From: Hemileia vastatrix
Taxonomy: Eukaryota > Basidiomycota > Pucciniomycetes > Pucciniales > Zaghouaniaceae
Assembly: GCA_030280995.1 (NCBI GenBank)
Contig: JASXTE010000014.1
Coordinates: 26,733,650-26,797,649, forward strand
Length of the DNA stretch: 64,000 nucleotides
Reading direction: 5' to 3'
A program made the position numbers and the translations under genes. The notes under the pieces are model-generated. The model was not told the DNA's origin. It was given only the letters and a program-made list of their open reading frames with translations, and did not search any database. Shown here piece after piece: positions 57,243 to 64,000 of the stretch; positions within the stretch are counted from its first letter, which is position 1; every line of letters begins with the position of its first letter.

Positions 57243-58590
57243 CTAGTCATCCAACAATTTATTTAAACGTTCAATTTCCTCAACAGATATATTAGCTTTA
57301 ACACATTCTATCAAGAAATCTTTCTTTTTGGAATTTTCTTCATGGTAAAACTTATATTTCATCTGCTCTAATAGGTTTTGATTTTTGAGTGTTTTCTCCT
57401 CTTTTTTTGATTTTTCAATAATTAGAGTTAACTCAAACTTCTTCTCCTCCAAATCTTGGGCCCGATCATCCTTCCGTAAAGAGAGCTTGTACTTCCTCTC
57501 TTCCAAATCTTGTAGCCTATCATCCCTCCTTAAAGAGAGCTCATATTTTTGCTTTTTAAACTTTAGAGTCTCTTTAGCAGCTTCCACTTGTTCTAGAGTG
57601 ATAAGCAATGTTAACAATAAGTAGAAGAAAAGCAGAGTAAAGTATTAATAGGTATGATATCACTTACCAGCATCACCTTTCTCTAAAAACTGTTCCATTG
57701 AAGAAAAAGGGGTTTGTGATGAAGTATCACTTTTTCGTCTTCTTTGTGAGTGAAAATTTAGACTACTTGAAGCCCTACGCTTCTTGTTCAAGGTCATATT
57801 TTCCTCCTCATCATTTTCACTAGCTTCAGACTCAGTTGATTGTGGGTCCTGGGCTTGTTCATCAGCCTTTTAAGAAATAAGAAAATCTAAGTAAATAAAA
57901 AAAAGTATTGATAAGATAAAAGAAAAAAAAACAGACCTGAGTTAGATTGGGTTGGGTTAAATCGCCAATAGGATCAATAGCAAAGCTATCTAGATTTGTA
58001 GAATTTAGAAGAGGGGAGGCTTGAGTGGAGGAAGAGGATGGGAAAAGATTTGCTTCGACATCATGTTTGGAGATAGGATCTTCACCATCCAACATGTTTA
58101 CAGGATTAAAATCAGCTCGCTCTCCAAAAATTGCATCCATCTCTTTAAAGTAAGGACATAAAGTTTCAAGTCTATCGTCTATGGATTCTATGCCATTAGT
58201 TATATCGTTGTCAGTAACCCCAAAACCAGTGGAAGATGAAAGAGCCTTTGCATTCTTGTATTTTTCTCGGTAATGCTTGAATCGTTCAGACATCTGTTTA
58301 GGCAAAAGATCAATCCTTCGCTTGGTCTTGTTCAGTAATTCATTTGCCATTAGAAGATAGCCATTAACTTTTGATGCGGGGGGATGTCCTACTTTAGTGG
58401 CATACTCAGTACCAAAACAAGAATCATATTTAGATTTGGTTTTCAGCCAGTTGATAAGAATGAGATTTTCATCTTTTTTTAATTGAACGGTCTTTGATTT
58501 CTCAGCTGAGCGGGGGAAAGAGGAAGTAGTGGGAGTTGAAGAAAAACTGGGTGATGGCTGCCTTTGAGAAGATCTAGGATGACGAGGCAT
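57243..58590 (-). CDS. SANT-like/coiled-coil protein, three exons (copy A, intact)
   Basis: Exons 58590-57937, 57866-57668 and 57592-57243 join in frame to 400 residues with GTCTGT/AAAAG and GTAAGT/TCTAG introns of 70 and 75 nt. Met at 58590 is chosen because the protein then starts MPRHPRSSQRQ and the upstream codons are hydrophobic filler. Residues about 45-165 form a helical, Trp/Lys-rich segment (LILINWLKTKS, KVNGYLLMANEL, MSERFKHYREKYKNAK) resembling the Myb/SANT-like or trihelix domains seen in transposon-associated DNA-binding proteins. An acidic and basic linker with KKRRASSS and SQRRRKS (possible nuclear signal) follows. The last 115 residues are a coiled coil with two 18-residue repeats (KYELSLRRDDRLQDLEER and KYKLSLRKDDRAQDLEEK). 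Copies B and C are dead. Function is unknown; a transposon DNA-binding protein or a host gene captured by the element are both possible. Confidence 0.8.
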
Positions 58591-58859
58591 GTTATTATAA
58601 ATGAAGATGAAAAGGAGCAGAAACAAGCAGATGAGATAGCGAGATGAAAAGGAGCAGAATCAAATAGATAAAATGGGGAGAAATTCTGAGCGGATAGAAT
58701 GAACAGGATGGGATGAGAATGGAAGTGTGCAGCAAGGTAGAAAGCTGGGGTATCCAGAAAGTTGTCCAAGATGTGGTTATCAAATATTGAGGATAAAAAT
58801 GTCAGATAAGAGGTGAACATTGACACGTAAAGTGTCTAATAACCCAATTATTAGCAAAA

Positions 58860-58940
58860 ATAATTGCAGAAGATAATTGGGGTATGCAGATTATTTTCTG
58901 CAATTAATTTAATTGCGGATCGGTCAACATTGATACCTCC
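58860..58940. repeat. Probable right terminal repeat of copy A
   Basis: Ends GATACCTCC followed by TAATAAT. It resembles the ends of copies B and C (CACCCCC-TAAT, AACCCCC-TAAT) and shares TTAATTGCGGAT with their CTTAAGTTTAATGCAGA block. Weaker than the other two. Confidence 0.4.
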
Positions 58941-58949
58941 TAATAATTT

Positions 58950-59465
58950 CAAGATATAGAAAGGTTAAAATAATTATTCCGAATCTAATGAGCTATTCAG
59001 ATTTGGAATCTAAGTAAAATTGGCCAAGTTATAGCCATTTCAACCTAAGATGTGATTTTCACTAAGAAGTGCTATATCTCACTCAAATTTTAGCTACAAT
59101 GATGATTTCAAGATATATAAAGTTTAATATAATGATTCCAAATCTAATGAGCAATTCAGATTTAGAATCTAAGTAAAATTGGCCAAGTTATAGCCATTTC
59201 AACCTAACATGTGATTTTTACTAAGTGCCACATCTCATTTATTGTTATGACTTAGCCAAATAGACTTATATTCTAAATATGTGTAGCTCATTGGTTATCT
59301 AACACTATATTAATCTTTATATAACTTGAAATTATTATTGTAGCTAAAAATTTGAGTGAGATATAGCACCTCTAAGTGAAAATCACATGTTAGGTTGAAA
59401 TGGCTATAACTTGGCCAAATTTACTTAGATTCTAAATCTGAATAGCTCATTGGACTTGCAACAAT
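58950..59465. repeat. Long inverted repeat with a duplicated left arm
   Basis: The left side has two direct units (about 58960-59090 and 59100-59235), each with ATCTAATGAGC-ATTCAGATTT, TTGGCCAAGTTATAGCCATT and TCAACCTAA-ATGTGATTTT. The right side, about 59240-59465, carries the same text inverted (AAAATCACATGTTAGGTTGA, AATGGCTATAACTTGGCCAA, AATCTGAATAGCTCATTGG). An RNA from here would fold into a hairpin of well over 150 bp. Confidence 0.85.
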
Positions 59466-60662
59466 CATATTGACTTATTTATCTTTTGCGATGACAAAAT
59501 TGTGCTTACTTAATTCTTAATTTGTTGTTGAAAATATTATATCGACAAGATCAAAAAAAGAGGATATTCAATATTGATATTCATACTGCGTAATTAAGAC
59601 TGGCAAGCAAAATTGTTCATTTTCCTTCTCAAATTTTCACTTTTGAGTATAGTATTGGGGGAGAAAAAATTTGGACAAGTAGTGAGAAAAATACTGTGTA
59701 TAGCTTCTACCACTTAGCTGACACAGTAGAGTCTCAAGTGAAGCTGAGATTGTTTGAGCCGTATGCTCCTTTACACCAGCTTCAACTTTAGTTGTCTTAC
59801 ATCATCATAATGGTAAGCGACTGTCACTGCACTGATTACTGGGCCACTTTGATCTAGTAATTTTGTCCTATTCTTCCATACATGGGGGAGGGGGTGTTGG
59901 ATTTGCACGTTTGTGCATTGAGTAGGGATTTACTTCCAAAAAAAAACATGACATGGTGTCCTGTAAATGGTTAAATTTTGTTTTAAGAATTTATATTTAA
60001 TAATCAAACGTTTCAGAGGATACTAAACTATTTTACATTTTTTTGTAGGACATTGTAATGTGTGATGCAAACATGACATAATTTTTCCCCTAGTTTACAT
60101 GAAAAATGCCTGTGGGGTAATCTGACTTCCTTTTTTTTAATCGTTTAAATTTTTAGTCATTCATTTTTATGTTTTTATTATTTTTTACCACATATGTTCA
60201 TCAAACTAGTAGTCCTAAATTACTGAATTAAGAGAAAAATTTATTTTTCATATTAAGTGTTTTAAGCACCTTTGAATTGCATGAAGTTGTATACTGTAAA
60301 GAGGTAAGTAGATATGTAGTTAACATGTTTTCATGTGCCACATAAGAAGAAAAGAAAGGAAAATGGAAAGAAGTGAGAATAGAGTGAGAAAAAGAGAAAA
60401 GAAAATTTTAAAAAGGGGGAATAGAAATGAGGGAGGGAAAAGAAAACGATGATCAGGTAAGTAATAAAGGGATAATGGGAAGAAGGAAGCAAGTGGGTTA
60501 GTAAAAAAGTGACTTTTTATAGACAGTGAAAGGGTGGAAGGGATAAAGCAAGGTCATTGAAAGGTATTTAGAAGAATCACAACCAGGGCTTAAACAGGAT
60601 CAAAAAAAACAACTAGACATCTAGTTTACTTGTTTTTCCTGCTGTGTTCTCTTGACCAGATA
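59466..60662. other. No clear gene; purine-rich tract
   Basis: No supportable ORF. 60341-60560 is a strongly purine-rich stretch on the plus strand (AAGAAAAGAAAGG-type text). Confidence 0.45.
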
Positions 60663-61838
60663 TGTCAGCCTAAATATCCTTAGGACTGAGTATTTCTTAT
60701 GCTTAAAATAAGATAACCTTAACTAGATTAAGCTTATATCTTAAAAATAAGGTTAAAATAATAATATATATTATTTTATTATATATATATATAATTATTA
60801 TTCTATTATATAATTTATAATAGTTTAAATAGCTTATCCATGGCCTAATAATACTTATTAAGGTGTTAATGGAGTCATAATATACTTATCTTAATTGATA
60901 TGAAGTAATTATTGACATACATAAGCTTATATGTATACATAAATCTCATATTCAGTGAAATATGCAGTATATTATGTATATTTAGGTATATAAGTGGGTT
61001 TTGGCCCCTTAATAGCCTATAAACTTTGTTTTTCTGCTTGTTTTAGGTCATATGGACGAAATCAGTGTACTCACAACGCCTACAGAAGCATAGACACCTA
61101 TATCAGGCGCATACACCCAGTTTGGACAACTAAAAATACTTCCTTGGATGGTTATTCACGGATTTATGGGTTGGAAGGATGTTTCTGGGTTAATGTGGAT
61201 GCTTGGGGATGTTATTGGGGGCTTGGACATTATATTTGTTTCTTTATATGCTTTTAGTTTCATTAAATCTCTTTTTGATTATTTATTTTACCTGTTTCTT
61301 TATGGTATCCGCTTTTATCTGGGTTTTCTATTTATGGTATGACTCTGTGTTATTATTAATAGTGATGGAGGGTCCTTACTGGAGGTCTGGGTGTTGAAAC
61401 TGCTTGAAGTGGACGCCATGGGGAGGTGATGGGCCCTCACAGTGCTGTAATTGCCGGGGATAGCAGTGACATCATCTGGATTGAAGGTCTGTGCACTCCA
61501 GTGGATTTGGGTATAAGTAAGGAGGGATTTTGACGGTTTATTATCATCATTCAATTACTACACTTCAAAAAAACACTACAATACAATTATTAGTATTCAG
61601 AAATATATTATAAAGCCCTTATAAATTGATATTATCTTTATAAAAGCTATAACTATATTTTATTCTTCTATTTTCCACCACTAGCACGCATTTAAATCCA
61701 AGTATTGTGAGTTTTATTTGAGTATAACTATTTTATTAGTCTTCCCCTGAGGTTTAATCACTAAATCATTTATTAATAAGTAGTAGGACCATAAAATAAC
61801 ACTATTATATCATACTTATATACTAGACTATACTGACA
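60663..61838 (+). repeat. 5' LTR of element 3
   Basis: 1176 bp, TG to CA. A TATAAGTA box at 61512-61519 is followed by the presumed transcript start and about 320 bp of R/U5. The central part is AT-rich (ATATATAT near 60780) and diverged from element 1. Confidence 0.88.
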
Positions 61839-61856
61839 ATTGGGGGTTTTTCCTTA
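61839..61856 (+). promoter_or_regulatory. Primer binding site of element 3
   Basis: ATTGGGGGTTTTTCC directly follows the LTR, like ATTGGGGGCCTTTCC of element 1. Confidence 0.6.
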
Positions 61857-62350
61857 TATTTTACTTATTATTTAGTATAAGCCTTGGGACGTGATTTTTA
61901 CCTTAGTACAACTCAAAATTAACCAAATATTTGGGTCTGCTGCATATTAGTGGGTCATCATAACTCATTGATTGCGGAAAAGAACCCTTATAATAATTGT
62001 ACTAATTTTTTATCATAAAAATTAGATATTTACAGTAGTAACTGTACCCAATATAAACCCAATTTCACTTGGTATTTTGACACCAATATAACACCCAATT
62101 AAATTGGTATTTGGCTAAATCTTGGTAAGCTAATTATTCACCCTTATAGAGATCTAGTTAAACTTATTATTATATTTTTAACAGATTTTTTTCGAATTTT
62201 TCTTATATTTTATTTAAATAAATAAAGATATAAATTCAGGGTAAGCTCCATTGCTTTTTTATTAGTAATATAATTGCTAATATTATTTGTCTACTAATTC
62301 CACAGAGTTTTTTCCTTTTGTAGACGTAAAATATTGTTATTCTGAACAAT
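61857..62350 (+). other. Leader (5' untranslated region) of element 3
   Basis: AT-rich, no ORF. It separates the primer site from the gag ATG. Packaging signals cannot be judged by eye. Confidence 0.5.
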
Positions 62351-64000
62351 ATGAGTGCTCCCCAGGATAGTGTAAGTGAACAGCCTGCTTATAATACCAG
62401 GTCTAAAGCTAACAAAAACTTTCCAGGACATCACCATGGAGGGACAACAGTACCCCCAGCCAGAAAGCATGAGTATAGAGGAAAAGGACGCCCTCTTAAA
62501 AAAGATAACTATCAAAAAGACGTCTCCTCCTCTTCAGGATCAACTGTCCCACCTGGCCAAACAGGTTCTGAAGCTAGAGGAATCAAAATCTCTCATGTTC
62601 AAAGAGGTAGAGCAGTTTCAAAACAATTGCAAGGTAGGATTTCAGCATATGAATCAGGCAATGGCAGAATTAAAGGGAGGCCAGCCCAGTCAATCAAATC
62701 AGCAACCCCCTACCCAAGGAGGGTCCACTCACTCCCAGGAGAAAATCCTGGTAGACAAATGGAAATGGGACTGGTTTCACCAACAGTGGACAAGCCACAG
62801 TTGCAACAGGGATCCGCCCCCTCATCTGACTTCCTCAGCTCACCCTTACAAGGGAAAAAAGCGCCAAAAATCAGGACTGGCAACCATCCCTTGGTAAGTA
62901 ACTTACCCTCTCAGATTAGACATAATACTGATAATTACAATATAGGTAATTCTATTGATGTTAAATCTGTACAACAAATAGAGGAGGACTTAAGAAATTT
63001 AGGTTTTAGAGTAGATACACCTGACTTGTCTTTTGTCCATAATAACAGTACTATATACAATGATAATACAGTTAATCCTCAGTTGCCACCACCTACTAGT
63101 GAGATGAGAAGTTTACAGGAGAGTGAGAGAATTGAAAAGGAAGACATGGAATATTTTAACAATAATCCAACTGTCCATAGAATTGTTTCAGCATTGTGGA
63201 ATAGAATGACTGATTTTGAGGAACAGACAGTTAAGCTCACTAGTGATACAATTTCATCCTTGACATTGAACATTTCTCAATTAGCAACACGTAATAAAGA
63301 ATTAGAGAAAGAACATTTGTCTCTAACTCTTTAATATGATTCATTGAGTAATAAATATAATGACCTTTCAAACAAATTTTGTGAGTTAGAAAAATTATAT
63401 GATACACACTTATTAAAAACTGAATCAAGAACAAAGTTATCTTTTGCCCAGACAAATCAAAGTGTCTCTGAGTTGCTACAAAGATTAACTAAAGTTGAGA
63501 TTGAAACTGCCAATCTACTAATGAACCAGGATAATCATAAGTATAATCAATATAATAATAATCCTTTCATTGGCAAAAGTGAATCTCATTCCTTCCCTGT
63601 ACCACCACAATTAAAACCATCTGGTGGTAGTGTCAAATCTGAAAATGTAAGTCACAAATCCGTGCAGGAAGAAATACAAGACCATTTATCAAAAGTGAAT
63701 GAGTTGTTGAATTTACCTAAGATTAGTGAGATAAAATCCAATCAGAAGAACTGGCCTAAAATAGATCAGTACCCAACTTATGATGGGGAAGCCAGCTCTG
63801 ATTGGCAACATTTTATTCAAAGAATTGACAACTTGAAATTCTCATATAAGTTACTAGATGCAGAGATAACATCAAAATTAATTTCTTCATTTAAGGATGT
63901 TGCTTTATTATGGTTTGAAGCTGTCTTAAGTGAGGGTAGAGACTACTCTTGGGCTGAATGGAAACAACTTATTGAAAAACAATTTGGAGGTTCTAAATTC
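62351..64000 (+). CDS. Gag of element 3 with one in-frame stop (partial)
   Basis: The Met at 62351 begins MSAPQDSVSEQ; its AYNTRSKA matches PYNLRPRA of element 1 at the same position. The frame runs to a TAA at 63332-63334 (after HLSLTL). It then continues open in the same frame to the window edge through a coiled-coil region, HLSKVNELLNLPK, the DQYPTYDG block and the gag core (W-x-x-F-I-Q-R-I-D ... QFGG). The single stop could be a knockout, a sequencing error or a readthrough site. The rest of gag-pol lies beyond the window. Confidence 0.88.
62436..62897 (+). CDS. ORF nested in gag, +1 frame (element 3)
   Basis: A 153-codon ATG-to-stop frame begins 85 nt after the gag ATG in a near-ideal start context (CACCATGG). 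No other ATG lies between the two starts, so ordinary leaky scanning could reach it. It shares with element 1 Met-Glu-Gly-Gln, MS-[IL]-EE, LLK, IKK, a helical middle rich in Leu/Gln, KWKWDW, a basic PYKGKKRQK tail and Pro-Trp-stop. The final codons read CCTTGGTAAGT in both elements. Function is unknown; coiled-coil oligomerisation and nucleic-acid binding by the basic tail are inferences. Confidence 0.65.
   Translation: MEGQQYPQPESMSIEEKDALLKKITIKKTSPPLQDQLSHLAKQVLKLEESKSLMFKEVEQFQNNCKVGFQHMNQAMAELKGGQPSQSNQQPPTQGGSTHSQEKILVDKWKWDWFHQQWTSHSCNRDPPPHLTSSAHPYKGKKRQKSGLATIPW

Larger units (their letters stand above)
60663..64000 (+). mobile_element. Chromovirus element 3, 5' half (runs off window)
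   Basis: A 5' LTR, primer site, leader and gag are present in plus orientation. The LTR starts TGTCAGCC and ends TACTGACA, and its first 30 bases (GGACTGAGTA) match the element 1 family. The left flank is AGATA; the matching right flank is beyond the window. Confidence 0.9.

Noticed and set aside
60994..61554. Short ORFs on both strands in the element 3 LTR
   Set aside because: They fall wholly within the LTR, overlap one another and have no counterpart in the related LTRs.
1..64000. CRISPR arrays, operons or bacterial ribosome sites
   Set aside because: The repeats have irregular spacing without unique equal spacers, and the introns and retroelements show a eukaryotic nuclear sequence.

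Overview
The window looks like a repeat-rich, AT-rich nuclear contig from a filamentous basidiomycete, most likely a rust fungus (Pucciniales). This is an inference. It rests on host-type genes split by many 55-90 nt GT-AG introns with micro-exons, chromodomain Ty3/gypsy elements, a tnp2-type transposase relic, a multicopy SNF2-helicase relic and fungal Zn2Cys6-like proteins. Nothing bacterial, and no tRNA, rRNA or CRISPR array, was seen.

Layout. 0-2.2 kb: 3' end of a Ty3/gypsy pol on the plus strand, then a four-copy tandem repeat and a probable LTR. 2.2-6.7 kb: two related two-exon minus-strand genes for Cys-rich (Zn2Cys6-like) proteins, separated by an approximately ten-copy GGTCCACC array; the second gene and its flanks recur inverted at 54.5-56.3 kb. 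6.8-8.6 kb: tnp2 transposase relic. 9.2-18.95 kb: a complete, young minus-strand chromovirus with 1504-bp LTRs, 5-bp target duplication, one Gag-Pol frame and a second ORF nested in gag. 19-24.9 kb: unidentified ORFs and a broken SNF2 helicase interrupted by a 1.2-kb LTR-like insertion. 25-28.5 kb: RT, LTR and integrase-chromodomain relics. 29.6-38 kb: a decayed minus-strand chromovirus hit by a 1.5-kb solo LTR. 38-41 kb: relic of a SANT-like gene family.

43.4-47.0 kb: the one clear host metabolic gene, a 26-exon amino-acid permease that reads through except for one extra T. 49.4-53.9 kb: a long-TIR DNA transposon holding tandem repeats, a broken SANT-like gene and a 784-bp solo LTR. 54.1-57.1 kb: repeat relics and minisatellites. 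57.2-58.6 kb: an intact three-exon copy of the SANT-like/coiled-coil gene. 58.95-59.47 kb: a long inverted repeat. 60.66-64 kb: a plus-strand chromovirus (LTR, primer site, gag) that runs off the window.

The most interesting signal is the nested ORF. In three divergent elements (16.2-16.7 kb, 62.4-62.9 kb and the relic around 36.1/37.7 kb) a second reading frame inside the N-terminal gag region keeps a W-K-W-D-[WY] motif and an identical Pro-Trp-stop ending. The two better copies also share a Met-Glu-Gly start and a helical/coiled segment. This is the expected pattern of an overlapping accessory gene. The second is a DNA transposon family with long TIRs carrying a SANT-like/coiled-coil gene with no recognised transposase beside it.
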